Counted from the stretch's first letter, positions 43,205 to 52,152 are shown. The stretch is DNA of 64,000 nucleotides from an uncultured Eubacteriales bacterium (GCA_900542465.1 UQNS01000003.1:97125-161124), one strand, 5' to 3'. The notes: generated by a model from the letters alone, not told the origin. Numbers and translations are program-made.

Positions 43205-44725
43205 TTATTTCAACAGATCAGGAACATTAAGAACTTCAGGCAGGTCGGTCTTCTTTTCCTTCAGGAAGGAATCGATAACGTTGTAAAGTTCCTTAATATT
43301 TCTAATATTCGGACTGGCATTGACCAGTACATATGGAAATGGGAGCTCGGCAGGAATGTTGACATTTCCAACGAGAAAATCACATTTCAGGCTGCTCAGT
43401 GTCTTTGCGTCGATATCCAGACCATCATAGGCTTCTGCGGTTATGATACCACCAAATATATTCTGAAGAGAATCTCTTAAGAACATCGCGTGGTACTGGT
43501 CAAATGAGCTGATAGTCACAATATGTACGGACAGCTGTTTGCACTGGATCTGGCCTCTGAGACCCTGCCAGTGTGTAAACAGGGTATAAATAAGCTGGAT
43601 TATCATGGAATTATCGTGAGGTCTGTTAAGTGCAGATCTGTAACTTATGACCATCTGATAAAAGTCGCTGGTAAGCCTCGGATACCTGTCAAACATATTC
43701 TTAACGAATTCTTTCTTGTAATCATGGATAAGGAAAGAAGAGTTGATTTGAATATTCCTCAGGTGTTCCGCGTTATGTACGTCAACGATAAGAGATCCTT
43801 TATTTGTGATCTCGAGGTCATAGGCCTTGCCGATCTTGTCCAGGCCGGTCTCAAGAGTTACATAAGACAATTTCATATAAGGAGATGTTTTGATTATTTC
43901 AAGGAAATTATCATGACTGTATATGAAATCATCCTTGGAGAAAGTTATAAAAAGATCTGCCAGTATGTCATAGTCAAATGAAAGGTTAAATTCCTTTTCA
44001 AACTCGGAGATCATATTATGGGAGTTCTGATGGCTTATAAGCTGCTCATAAATAGACTTGGAGTGAGTTTTGATATTAAGCTTATATCCATGTCTGAGAC
44101 GTACTATATTGACCGCAGTAACGATCTTACAGAAGTTGATGCGGGGATAATCCAAAGTTATATTTACTACATCGGCAAAAAACTTGATAAAATCGGCAAG
44201 GAATCTCTGGCTGAAGTCGAATGGCCACTCGTAGCATGTCATTCGTTCACTGAAATACTGGCTGAAGAAATATCTGATCTCAGTCTCATCGCCAACTAAA
44301 TGGCATGGTGAAAGTTCGATCTGTATCTTATATCTGGTGAAGAGCCCTTTATTGATCTCGGCTACCAGACGTCTTACTGTTGAGACACTCAGGAACAGAG
44401 CCTCTGATACCTGAGAAGCTGTACAGGAGTCATTGAAAAATATATATTCAAGGATCTGGAAAGAAGGAGAGTTCTTTAAAATATAGGAATAATAGTTCTG
44501 AACGCTTCTGTTCTTCAGAAATGATATTCTTATTCCGTCTATGGAAGTCTCAAGCGTAAAAATGTCATCAAATCCTTTAAGCTCCCGCACATCATCAAGA
44601 ATGACTCTTGTTGATGATTTAACAGCTTTGGCAATTTCACTTATATGGATCCATGATGCCGATTCGTTAAGGATTTCGATAATATTAAGTTGTCTCTGCT
44701 GACGTTTTGATAAAAGAACTCTCAT
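43205..44725 (-). CDS. Mga/AtxA-type PRD-containing transcriptional regulator
   Basis: The 506-residue protein resembles the Mga family: an N-terminal helix-turn-helix (QRQLNIIEILNESASWIHISEIAKAV), a second one (CTASQVSEALFLSVSTVRRLVAEIN, near 100-125), two PRD-like helical regions (about 160-390) and a C-terminal EIIB-like domain (SVHIVTISSFDQYHAMFLRDSL, near 400-500). Such regulators are controlled by phosphotransferase phosphorylation and often regulate surface or virulence genes. No PTS gene or obvious target is near, so it is an orphan regulator. Lengthy AT-rich DNA surrounds it. Confidence 0.8.
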   Translation of the reverse strand: MRVLLSKRQQRQLNIIEILNESASWIHISEIAKAVKSSTRVILDDVRELKGFDDIFTLETSIDGIRISFLKNRSVQNYYSYILKNSPSFQILEYIFFNDSCTASQVSEALFLSVSTVRRLVAEINKGLFTRYKIQIELSPCHLVGDETEIRYFFSQYFSERMTCYEWPFDFSQRFLADFIKFFADVVNITLDYPRINFCKIVTAVNIVRLRHGYKLNIKTHSKSIYEQLISHQNSHNMISEFEKEFNLSFDYDILADLFITFSKDDFIYSHDNFLEIIKTSPYMKLSYVTLETGLDKIGKAYDLEITNKGSLIVDVHNAEHLRNIQINSSFLIHDYKKEFVKNMFDRYPRLTSDFYQMVISYRSALNRPHDNSMIIQLIYTLFTHWQGLRGQIQCKQLSVHIVTISSFDQYHAMFLRDSLQNIFGGIITAEAYDGLDIDAKTLSSLKCDFLVGNVNIPAELPFPYVLVNASPNIRNIKELYNVIDSFLKEKKTDLPEVLNVPDLLK

Positions 44726-44781
44726 ATTGTTGACCCCAATTTAGATACGTTATAAAGACGTGTGTATCAGTACCCACTATG

Positions 44782-44809
44782 ATTATAAGTTACTGCCTAT
44801 ATAATTCAA
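44782..44809 (-). promoter_or_regulatory. Promoter of the Mga-like gene
   Basis: Leftward TTGAAT (44,809-44,804) and TATAAT (44,787-44,782) with a 16-base spacer, about 57 bases before the ATG. Confidence 0.6.
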
Positions 44810-45016
44810 TCAGTGTAAAAATCATTTTTTGCATAGATGAAACATAAAAATTATAGATTATATTATCTTTTCAAAAAATATAAGTGTATTATAATTTTGA
44901 ATCACAAACCATCTAGGTCTTTTGTTGCTCTAGGGGATTATTTTTGTTTACTTGCTTTTCTATTATATATATAATTCAGTATAATCAAAATAGAAAACGA
45001 TTTGATTTTGACTTTT

Positions 45017-45111
45017 TTGCATATAAGCACTAATATGCTATAATTAAGATAACTCATCTGCCATGCGTAGAAAGAGTTTCTAAAGACGTCTGAATTGTCA
45101 GGCGTTTTTTT
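45017..45111 (+). ncRNA. Orphan short transcription unit (promoter, dyad, hairpin, terminator)
   Basis: TTGCAT (45,017) and TATAAT (45,039) have a 16-base spacer containing the inverted repeat GCATAT-N8-ATATGC (45,019-45,038). The predicted transcript of about 60 nt carries a hairpin TAGAAA-GAG-TTTCTA (45,068-45,082) and ends in a terminator ACGTCTGA/TCAGGCGT plus seven T (45,086-45,111). A six-codon frame (MRRKSF) lies inside without a clear ribosome-binding site. It may be a small RNA, an attenuator leader or the remains of a deleted gene. Confidence 0.4.
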
Positions 45112-45205
45112 GCATAACAAATTAAATGCTAAGTCAACATCTAAATTAAAGTTTTTTAAAATTCCCCATTTATTTCCCCATTTTTTTAAAAACAGCAAAA
45201 AATAA

Positions 45206-45241
45206 CACTCAAACCCGCATGAACAGGGACTTGAGTGTTAA
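45206..45241 (-). terminator. Leftward hairpin upstream of the small membrane gene
   Basis: TAACACTCAA and TTGAGTGTTA form a 10-bp stem; on the leftward strand it is followed by ATTTTTTG. No leftward gene is seen to its right, so it may be a remnant or act as a leader hairpin for the rightward gene. Confidence 0.45.
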
Positions 45242-45254
45242 AGATTAAGTGCAG

Positions 45255-45491
45255 ATGACAGGTCTGATCAAGTGGATACTGAGATTGGCCGGAGCTGCAA
45301 TAGCGGTATATGTGGTCGCAGTGTTCTTTATGAGAGATATTATCGGGTTTATCATTATGGCAAAGCGATACCCGTTTTTTGATCCGGCAGAGCCTAAGAT
45401 ATTTATTCTGACTGATTATATTTTTATCATGGCGCTGTTTGTCTGGTTAGGACATTATCTGGCAACAGGTCTCAGATGCAGGAAAAATTGA
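45255..45491 (+). CDS. Small two-pass membrane protein upstream of putP
   Basis: The 78-residue product has two hydrophobic segments (WILRLAGAAIAVYVVAVFFM, about 6-25, and YIFIMALFVWLGHYLATGL, about 53-72) joined by a loop with PFFDPAEPK. The start is uncertain: ATG 45255 or GTG 45249, neither with a strong ribosome-binding site. putP has its own promoter beginning at the stop of this gene, so co-regulation is not assured. No family was recognised; an accessory transporter subunit is a guess only. Confidence 0.5.
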   Translation: MTGLIKWILRLAGAAIAVYVVAVFFMRDIIGFIIMAKRYPFFDPAEPKIFILTDYIFIMALFVWLGHYLATGLRCRKN

Positions 45492-45516
45492 CTATATCAG
45501 CGATTTAATATACAAT
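45488..45516 (+). promoter_or_regulatory. Promoter of putP
   Basis: TTGACT (45,488) and TACAAT (45,511) with a 17-base spacer, 57 bases before ATG 45574; its -35 overlaps the stop of the small membrane gene. Confidence 0.75.
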
Positions 45517-45573
45517 TTTGAGCAATAGTTAATAAAAAATTTATACTTGCAGCAATGGGAATGGAGAGATAAA

Positions 45574-47091
45574 ATGGCAAATAATATTGGCTGGATCATC
45601 CTGGCTTTCGTCATTTACTTCGGAGTAATGATCGGAATAGGATTTCTCAGTATGAGTAAGAATAACTCCAGTGAAGAGTATTTTCTTGGAGGCCGAAGTC
45701 TTAACGGTTTTGTGGCGGCATTGTCCGCACAGGCTTCAGATATGAGCGGATGGCTGCTCATGGGGCTCCCTGGTTCAGTCTATGCATTAGGGACAGGACA
45801 GATCTGGATCGCAATAGGTCTTTTCATTGGAACAGTTTGTAACTGGTTGTTTATCTCAACTCGCCTGAGAAGGTATACGATCGTCGCAGATAATGCAGTT
45901 ACGCTTCCGCAGTATTTTGGAAACAGGTTTAAAGAAGGAAGAAGATTCCTTCTTCTTGTATCGGCAGTGGCAATACTCATCTTTTTCCTTGTCTATACTG
46001 CATCGGCTTTTTCCGCGGGAGGACAACTCTTTGCGACGGTATTTGGCATAGACTATCATATTGCCCTTATAATAGGAGCCTGTGTCATTGTAGTCTATAC
46101 ACTGCTAGGTGGATTTAAGGCTGTTTGTGATACAGATTTTGTGCAGGGAACGGTAATGCTTATCGCGCTTATTGCAGTGCCGATCATCGCTTATGGCATG
46201 ATCCATGGAAATGTTGCCGGAAATGTACCTCAGGGTATTCATTTCTTAGATCCTCTTTATGATGGCGGAAAGCCTATTTCAGCTGTTTCTATTATCTCAC
46301 AGCTCGGATGGGGACTTGGCTATTGCGGTATGCCGCACATACTCGTTCGTTTTATGGCTGTTAAAAATAATAAAGAGCTTAATAAGGCGAAGGTCGTGGG
46401 TATTTCATGGGTAGCAGCATCACTCTTATTTGCGGTTTTTATCGGTATTATTGGAAGATCTTATTTAAAAACGGATCTGGCAGCTGCGGGAAGTCAGGAA
46501 AAAGTATTCCTGAATATGATTATAGATATCTTCACGAAAGATTTTAATTTGCCTATTATTGCGGGTATTTTTCTTTGCGGAGCGCTTGCAGCTATTATGT
46601 CAACTGCAGATTCACAGCTTCTTGTAACAGGCTCCTGCGTGACTGAGGATATTTATCAGGGATTTATGAAGAGAAGGCCAAGCGATAAGAAGGCGGTCTG
46701 GATAAGCAGGGTAGTAGTTCTTATAATAGCGGGACTTGCACTTTTTATAGCGTGGAATCCTAATAACTCTATCATGGGTCTTGTTTCAGACGCCTGGGCG
46801 GGCCTGGGTTCAGCCTTTGGGCCAACCGTGCTTTTATCACTTTATTGGAAACGTATCAATACAAAAGGCGCGATCGCAGGAATTGCAGTGGGCGCGACAA
46901 CAGTCCTAATCTGGGATTATATACCATTGGTCGGCGGTCAGACGCTATATGCGGCAACGGGACTATATTCTCTTATCGTGGGATTTGGCCTTAGTACGCT
47001 GGCTATCCTTATATTCAGCCTTGCAACTAAGGCTCCAAGTCAGGAAGTGCTTGATGAATTTGAGAGAGTAAGGTCAAAGGAAGAAATTTAA
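45574..47091 (+). CDS. putP: Sodium/proline symporter PutP
   Basis: The 505-residue protein is a sodium:solute symporter of the SSS family with about 13 transmembrane segments. The proline-type motifs are clear: SSEEYFLGGRSLNGFVAALSAQASDMSGWLLMGLPG (TM2), TVCNWLFISTRLRRYT, LGWGLGYCGMPHILVRFMA and CGALAAIMSTADSQLLVTGS (sodium site with the Ser-Thr pair). ATG 45574 is preceded by TGGAGAG; an earlier in-frame ATG at 45547 lacks such a site. Proline uptake for nutrition or osmoprotection is the expected role. Confidence 0.94.
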   Translation: MANNIGWIILAFVIYFGVMIGIGFLSMSKNNSSEEYFLGGRSLNGFVAALSAQASDMSGWLLMGLPGSVYALGTGQIWIAIGLFIGTVCNWLFISTRLRRYTIVADNAVTLPQYFGNRFKEGRRFLLLVSAVAILIFFLVYTASAFSAGGQLFATVFGIDYHIALIIGACVIVVYTLLGGFKAVCDTDFVQGTVMLIALIAVPIIAYGMIHGNVAGNVPQGIHFLDPLYDGGKPISAVSIISQLGWGLGYCGMPHILVRFMAVKNNKELNKAKVVGISWVAASLLFAVFIGIIGRSYLKTDLAAAGSQEKVFLNMIIDIFTKDFNLPIIAGIFLCGALAAIMSTADSQLLVTGSCVTEDIYQGFMKRRPSDKKAVWISRVVVLIIAGLALFIAWNPNNSIMGLVSDAWAGLGSAFGPTVLLSLYWKRINTKGAIAGIAVGATTVLIWDYIPLVGGQTLYAATGLYSLIVGFGLSTLAILIFSLATKAPSQEVLDEFERVRSKEEI

Positions 47092-47101
47092 ATACAGATT
47101 A

Positions 47102-47151
47102 ATGAATATACCTCTGGAAGTCATGATACGGCTTTCAGGGGTATATTATGT
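47102..47151 (+). terminator. Possible terminator after putP
   Basis: AATATACCTCTGGAAG pairs with CTTTCAGGGGTATATT around a long loop; no T-run directly after, so a weak call. Confidence 0.4.
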
Positions 47152-47171
47152 TTGCTTTCTTATACCGTCAT

Positions 47172-47308
47172 TTACCCATTTTTTGTATATAAACAATCTT
47201 TTTATGGGTAGATTTTGCCTGTTTTTCCTGCATGTATACACACAAAAAACTTCGAATGAAATGAGTTATGGGTAAAAGCTTGCGTAGGCTGCTGAAAATT
47301 ACCCATAA
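47172..47308. repeat. Four copies of the TTACCCATAA/TTATGGGTAA motif
   Basis: TTACCCAT (47,172), TTATGGGTA (47,202), TTATGGGTAA (47,266) and TTACCCATAA (47,299) occur as two facing pairs in the 350-base gap before azlC. The second pair forms a perfect 10-bp inverted repeat with a 23-base loop. They may be regulator binding sites or leader RNA stems. No other gene is visible in this gap. Confidence 0.6.
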
Positions 47309-47444
47309 ATAAAGCAATCTTAAAAAGAAAATAGGTAGAGTAAAATCTGTTCGCAAGATCTAGTGTGATTGATTGTACACAGCAACAGTGATATTCTTAT
47401 AAAATGTTATAGAATTTTTAGAATTGGCAATTAAGGAGAAAGAG

Positions 47445-48164
47445 ATGTCAGAGGGAAAAGGACATGTGAGAAAAGCTTTAAAGGCAGCATTTCCTCATAC
47501 TATTCCTATTTTAATGGGGTATATGTTTCTTGGAATATCATATGGTATATACATGACGACTGCAGGGCTTCCGGTCTGGCTTACAGTACTTGTAAGCATC
47601 GTTGTTTACGCCGGGGCGCTGCAGTTTATAGGCGTAGGTATATTGTCCTCAGCATTTAATCCGCTTCAGACGCTGATCATGGCGTTGACTATAAATGCCA
47701 GACATTTGTTTTATTCAATTTCTATGCTGGACAAATATAAAGGCGCCGGAAAGAAAAAAGCATACATGATATTCGGGATGGTCGATGAGACATTTTCAAT
47801 CAACTATGGAGCGAAACCCCCGGAAAGTGTGGATAAGCACTGGTTCATGTTTTTTGTGACCTTATTTAATCAGGGATATTGGATATTGGGAGCATCCGTG
47901 GGGGCTATATTTGCTTCAGCGATCAAATTTAACACTAAAGGGATTGATTTCGTAATGACAGCCATGTTCGTAGTCATCTTTCTGGAGCAGTGGCAGAGGG
48001 AAAAGAATCACACGAGTGCGCTTATAGGGCTGGGAGTATCCCTTACATGTCTTTTGATCTTCGGAACTAATAACTTTATAATTCCATCGATGATTGCTAT
48101 AATCGTACTTCTTACGTTTATGAGAAGACCATTGGAGAAGGCGGTAAAGGAGGAGAAACCATGA
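47445..48164 (+). CDS. azlC: Branched-chain amino acid exporter, large subunit AzlC
   Basis: The 239-residue membrane protein matches AzlC: HTIPILMGYMFLGISYGIYM, VYAGALQFIGVGIL, and LTINARHLFYSISML are characteristic, with about seven transmembrane segments. Together with AzlD it exports branched-chain amino acids and analogues. ATG 47445 is preceded by AAGGAGA; upstream codons from 47424 are not family-like. It overlaps azlD by 4 bases. Confidence 0.93.
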   Translation: MSEGKGHVRKALKAAFPHTIPILMGYMFLGISYGIYMTTAGLPVWLTVLVSIVVYAGALQFIGVGILSSAFNPLQTLIMALTINARHLFYSISMLDKYKGAGKKKAYMIFGMVDETFSINYGAKPPESVDKHWFMFFVTLFNQGYWILGASVGAIFASAIKFNTKGIDFVMTAMFVVIFLEQWQREKNHTSALIGLGVSLTCLLIFGTNNFIIPSMIAIIVLLTFMRRPLEKAVKEEKP

Positions 48165-48496
48165 CGATGAGTCTGCAGCAGATATTTATAACTGTACTTA
48201 TGCTGATAGCGGGGACGGCGACTATGCGATTTCTGCCCTTTATCATTTTCCCTGCAGGAAAGCCGACACCCAAGTATATCCAGTATCTTGGCAAGGTCCT
48301 GCCATCGGCTATCTTCGGGCTTCTTATAATATATTGTCTGAAGGGGACAAATGTGCTTGCCGGAAGTCATGGCCTGCCGGAAGCCATTGCGATCGGGGTG
48401 GTGGTAGTCCTGCACTTGTGGAAAAAGCAGATGCTTATTTCTATCGCAGGAGGCACGATCTGCTACATGTTTTTAGTACAGGTGGTCTTTAAATAA
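48161..48496 (+). CDS. azlD: Branched-chain amino acid transport protein AzlD
   Basis: The 111-residue, four-pass membrane protein is the small partner of AzlC, translationally coupled through an ATGA overlap. The block MLIAGTATMRFLPFIIF and the later LPEAIAIGVVVVLHLWKKQ are typical of the family. Confidence 0.92.
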   Translation: MTMSLQQIFITVLMLIAGTATMRFLPFIIFPAGKPTPKYIQYLGKVLPSAIFGLLIIYCLKGTNVLAGSHGLPEAIAIGVVVVLHLWKKQMLISIAGGTICYMFLVQVVFK

Positions 48497-48558
48497 AAAA
48501 TGCCTCAGTCAGGGTCATATCACATATCATGATCCCGACGGAGGCTATTTTTTTTTAT
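48497..48558. terminator. Bidirectional terminator between azlD and methyltransferase gene
   Basis: AATGCCTCAGTCAGG pairs with CCCGACGGAGGCTATT around a 20-base loop, T-runs on both strands. Confidence 0.75.
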
Positions 48559-49316
48559 TTCTTTATTGAGAAATTGGCGACGTATCCGACATTGTCATCA
48601 TTAGAGGTGAAAAATTCAAACATTTTAGTGAACATTGGAAGATTTTCTTCCTTATGTGCATTTGCAAGAATCATCTTTGCTCTTTCTTCACCCTCATCGT
48701 GGATCATTCCTTCCGGCTTCATAAGAGTCATAGGTCCGTACTTCTGAGTTGTTGTGAAGCCATGACTTTCGATCTTATCTTTCCATGTATAGAGTGGAAG
48801 GGGTTCTACAGTCATATTAATAGCACGGCTTAAGCCGGCAAGAAGGTCCTGGCCAAGCTCAAGTCCTCTTTCCGTAATATACACATCATGTGTTAAAAGA
48901 AGACCTCCCGGCTTTAACACTCTGTGGTACTCAGAAAGTGCCAGATCTTTTTTATCACCGAGCAGCATTGTGAGCATTGCTTCATTTATTACCACATCAA
49001 AAGAATTATCTTCAAATGGAAGTTCAAAAGCGGAACCCTGAACAAGATCAATCTTATCTTCGAGACCTGCAGCCTTTATGTTTTCTCTTGCGTGTGAAAG
49101 AGCCTCTTCACTCAGATCAAGACCTGTAAAATGACAGCCGTATCTTCCCGAGATCTGGATCATGGTAGTACCCATATTGCAGGCTACTTCAAGCACCTTC
49201 ATATCGGGCCGGAAGTTGGCCTGTTCAATGAGCCAGTCAGTGGCGTCGACTCCGCCTGGTCTGAGCCGGGTCTTTCCCATTCTTGCTAAAAATTCATGTC
49301 CTAATTCTAATGCCAT
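48555..49316 (-). CDS. Class I SAM-dependent methyltransferase
   Basis: The 253-residue protein has the SAM-binding fold: VLEVACNMGTTMIQISGRY (motif I, residues 40-58), FTGLDLSEEALSHAREN, DLVQGSAFELPFEDNSFDVVINEAM (motif II/III) and HRVLKPGGLLLTHDV. This is the methyltransf_11 type, which acts on small molecules such as quinones, lipids or halides and metalloids; no substrate can be assigned. The gene diverges from the ABC importer operon, with two palindromes between them, which suggests a common regulator. Confidence 0.88.
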   Translation of the reverse strand: MALELGHEFLARMGKTRLRPGGVDATDWLIEQANFRPDMKVLEVACNMGTTMIQISGRYGCHFTGLDLSEEALSHARENIKAAGLEDKIDLVQGSAFELPFEDNSFDVVINEAMLTMLLGDKKDLALSEYHRVLKPGGLLLTHDVYITERGLELGQDLLAGLSRAINMTVEPLPLYTWKDKIESHGFTTTQKYGPMTLMKPEGMIHDEGEERAKMILANAHKEENLPMFTKMFEFFTSNDDNVGYVANFSIKK

Positions 49317-49335
49317 AGCGGTATCCTCCTGTGTA

Positions 49336-49421
49336 TTAGTTGTGGCTAACTAAAGAGTATCATAAACTATTTTTAAAAATGTGACAATTGCAACATCATA
49401 AAATGTTAGCTTATGCTAACA
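49336..49421. promoter_or_regulatory. Two dyad operators between methyltransferase and ABC importer genes
   Basis: TTAGTT-N6-AACTAA (49,336-49,353) and the perfect TGTTAGC-TTAT-GCTAACA (49,404-49,421) share a GCTAAC core. They lie in the divergent regulatory region. Confidence 0.6.
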
Positions 49422-49479
49422 TGGGTCTGAAACACGCACAGGGGGGATCTTTTTAAGTGAGTATATGAAAGGAGTAATT

Positions 49480-50517
49480 ATGAAAAAACATTTTAAAGCA
49501 TTGGCATTAACGGCAGCGGGTCTTATTACGGCAGTTTCGATCACTGCATGCGGAACCAATAATTCTTCCAACAACACAACTGCGGCGGCAGCTAACAATT
49601 CTGTTACAACAGCGGGAGATATCGACAAGAAAGAAGTTACGGTTAGGATAGGCGCACCTAAGGCGCCGCCTACGCTTCCTATTCTTAAAATGATGGAAGA
49701 TAATGTGATGGGCGATAAGGTCAAGATCAAACTTGAAAACTGGGATACTCCGGAATCTCTGATCGGTATGGTACAGGATGGACAGCATGACATGTTTGCC
49801 TTTCCGCTTACAGTTGTTGCAAAACTGCACAATAAAGGAGTTGGCGTCAAGCTTATGAATGTCAACACCTGGGGAGTAAGCTTTCTTGCAACGACGAATC
49901 CTGATGTAAAAACATGGTCTGATCTGAAAGGAAAGACATTATATGTTACCCTTCAGTCATCACCGGTAGATGCATATACACAGTATTTCTTATCAAAGGC
50001 AGGTCTTAAGCCGGGTGAAGATGTAAATATCATCTATGCTACTCAGATCGAGATCGCCCAGCTCATGTCTGCAGGAAAAGCTGAGAATGCGACCCTTATA
50101 GAACCTCAGCTCACAATAGCAAAGACTAAAAATCCTAATATAAATATAATTTCTTCATTCGCAGATGAATGGAAGAAGTATAATAATGATGATTCTAAAC
50201 TGCCTACCGCAGGTATTGGCACGACGAGTAAGTTTGCCAAGGAGAATCCAGAGATCGTAGAGAAATTCAATGAAGAGTACAAGAAGGCCCTGGAGTGGGT
50301 CAAGAGCCATCCGGCTGAGGCAGGAAAGCTTGCTGAGGAAAAACTCGGTATAAATGCTAAGGCCATTGAGAAGGCTATGCCGAATATGGATATGGAATTT
50401 AAAACAGCTGCGGATGCAGATAAGGATCTTAAGACTATGTATAAGGTACTTGTAGATTTTCAGCCTCAGATGATCGGGGGAAAGGTTCCGGATTCAGGCA
50501 TGTATTTTTCTAAGTAA
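49480..50517 (+). CDS. NitT/TauT-type ABC transporter substrate-binding lipoprotein
   Basis: The 345-residue protein has a lipoprotein signal peptide with lipobox ITAC (KKHFKALALTAAGLITAVSITAC) and a Thr/Asn-rich linker. The mature domain (VRIGAPKAPPTLPILKMMED, LKGKTLYVTLQSSPVDAYTQYFLSKAGLKPGEDVNI) is the NMT1/SsuA-like family that binds nitrate, taurine, sulfonates or HMP thiamine precursors. ATG 49480 follows AAAGGAG. The ligand is not obvious. Permease and ATPase genes follow, completing the importer. Confidence 0.9.
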   Translation: MKKHFKALALTAAGLITAVSITACGTNNSSNNTTAAAANNSVTTAGDIDKKEVTVRIGAPKAPPTLPILKMMEDNVMGDKVKIKLENWDTPESLIGMVQDGQHDMFAFPLTVVAKLHNKGVGVKLMNVNTWGVSFLATTNPDVKTWSDLKGKTLYVTLQSSPVDAYTQYFLSKAGLKPGEDVNIIYATQIEIAQLMSAGKAENATLIEPQLTIAKTKNPNINIISSFADEWKKYNNDDSKLPTAGIGTTSKFAKENPEIVEKFNEEYKKALEWVKSHPAEAGKLAEEKLGINAKAIEKAMPNMDMEFKTAADADKDLKTMYKVLVDFQPQMIGGKVPDSGMYFSK

Positions 50518-50541
50518 TATCATTGTCTGGGAGGATGATAC

Positions 50542-51306
50542 TTGAAGGAACTATGGAATAAGAATAAATACAGATTGATCGCGCTTGGGATCATTCTGGG
50601 CCTTTGGTGGGCCGCCAGCCGTATCTATCCGCCTTTGATCGTGCCGGGAATAGGTAAGGTATTTGAATGTATAGGCAGGATACTGATAGACAGGAAAATG
50701 CTCGTGGAGCTTCTCAGGACAGTAGAAAGGCTTGCTATAGGTCTTGCTATAGGCATGGTTACGGGATGTATCCTGGGATTCTTTGCAGGTATCTCAAGAA
50801 TATTCAGACAGATATGCAAACCTATCATAGATATAATTCAGGTGGTTCCACCGGTCTCATGGCTGGTGCTTGCGATCATATGGTTTGGATATAATGGAAG
50901 GGCCAGTATATTTATAGTACTTATGGCTATCATACCGACAATGTTCATTTGCACAGCCGACGGTATAAGAGGGATCGACAGAAAAAATCTTGAAATGGCC
51001 AAGGTATTTGAGCTTTCATTCAGCAAGAAATTAAGATTCATTATGATCCCTTCAGTCATACCAAGCTTTATGTCAGGATTCAGAATATCACTGGGCACAG
51101 CCTGCAAAACAGTCGTAATGGGCGAAGTCCTTACAACAGCCAGTGGGATCGGCGGTCAGATCATGAAGTCCAGGATGAATATAGAGCCTGAAAATCTTAT
51201 TGCATGGACTATTATTCTCGTCGGAATTTATTATATTGCATCGGGTGCATCAAGATTGATCAGCGGCAGAAAGGGATCGAACAATGGAAAACCTGTTAGA
51301 AGTTAA
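50542..51306 (+). CDS. ABC transporter permease, SsuC/TauC-like
   Basis: The 254-residue protein is a binding-protein-dependent permease with about six transmembrane segments and the EAA-type cytoplasmic loop GIDRKNLEMAKVFELSFSKKLRFIMIPSVIPSFMSGFRISLG. TTG 50542 is used as start, with GGGAGG 7 bases upstream. It overlaps the ATPase gene by 23 bases. Confidence 0.92.
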   Translation: MKELWNKNKYRLIALGIILGLWWAASRIYPPLIVPGIGKVFECIGRILIDRKMLVELLRTVERLAIGLAIGMVTGCILGFFAGISRIFRQICKPIIDIIQVVPPVSWLVLAIIWFGYNGRASIFIVLMAIIPTMFICTADGIRGIDRKNLEMAKVFELSFSKKLRFIMIPSVIPSFMSGFRISLGTACKTVVMGEVLTTASGIGGQIMKSRMNIEPENLIAWTIILVGIYYIASGASRLISGRKGSNNGKPVRS

Positions 51307-51985
51307 AAATCTGTCGAAATCCTATGATGGTCTTGAGATCATAGCGGACGTGAGCTTTTCTCTTGGAGATCATGAGATAGCGGCTATCGTCGGACCTTCT
51401 GGCTGTGGAAAATCCACGATCTTAAATATCGTTGCAGGCCTTACAGGTGATTATTCAGGAAGTATAGTCAACAAGGCTGAGAGAACAGGCTATGTTTTTC
51501 AGGAAGACAGGATCCTTCCATGGCTTACGGTCTATGACAATATAAAACTGGTGAGAGATAAAGAAGACAGCGATAGAATAAATGATCTTATTGCCAGAGT
51601 GAAATTGCAAGGATTTGAAAAGTTCTACCCCGATAAGCTTAGTGGAGGGATGAAACAAAGATGCGGTATAGCAAGAGCGTTCTACTATGGAAGCAACCTG
51701 CTTTTGATGGATGAGCCGTTTAAATCTCTTGATGTTAAATTAAGAAACGAGCTTTTGGAAGTCTTATATGATCTCTGGAAAGAGGAGAAAGTTTCCGTTT
51801 TATTCGTGACCCATGATATTGAAGAGGCACTTAGGGTGGCAGGTAAGATCCTTGTAATGGGGAACAGGCCTACTTTTGTAAAAAAGGAGATAATTCTGCC
51901 TGAGACTGATGGGCTTAGAAACTTAAAAAATGAAGTTATGATGGGATATATGAACGAAATTATGGGACAATTGATCGAAGAATAA
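51284..51985 (+). CDS. ABC transporter ATP-binding protein, SsuB/TauB-like
   Basis: The 233-residue ATPase has Walker A GPSGCGKST (residues 37-45), Q-loop YVFQEDRILPWLTVYDNI, signature LSGGMKQRCGIARAF, Walker B LLLMDEPFKSLD and the H-loop VLFVTHDIEEA. The QEDRLLPW block marks the nitrate/sulfonate/taurine subfamily. It is coupled to the permease gene and is the last host gene before the mobile element. Confidence 0.94.
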   Translation: MENLLEVKNLSKSYDGLEIIADVSFSLGDHEIAAIVGPSGCGKSTILNIVAGLTGDYSGSIVNKAERTGYVFQEDRILPWLTVYDNIKLVRDKEDSDRINDLIARVKLQGFEKFYPDKLSGGMKQRCGIARAFYYGSNLLLMDEPFKSLDVKLRNELLEVLYDLWKEEKVSVLFVTHDIEEALRVAGKILVMGNRPTFVKKEIILPETDGLRNLKNEVMMGYMNEIMGQLIEE

Positions 51986-52152
51986 TTATGCAACTACATA
52001 CCAGAAAAACGTGTATTATGCGCATATAAATGCAATTTAATGTATAAAACCTTCATATATACTTGATTCGGGTTATTGAAATATGCTACAATCCCAGTGA
52101 TTTTGCTGATGTGTGATAAAGAAGTAGTAGAAGTGTAAAAAATTTTGCCGTT

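Noticed and set aside
45068..45111. Purine riboswitch, suggested by GAGTTTCTA
   Set aside because: The P1 and P2 stems and the conserved loop bases are missing; only a few bases agree.
44938..45198. Leftward 86-codon frame
   Set aside because: Very AT-rich, crosses the terminator and promoter elements of the orphan unit, no ribosome-binding site.
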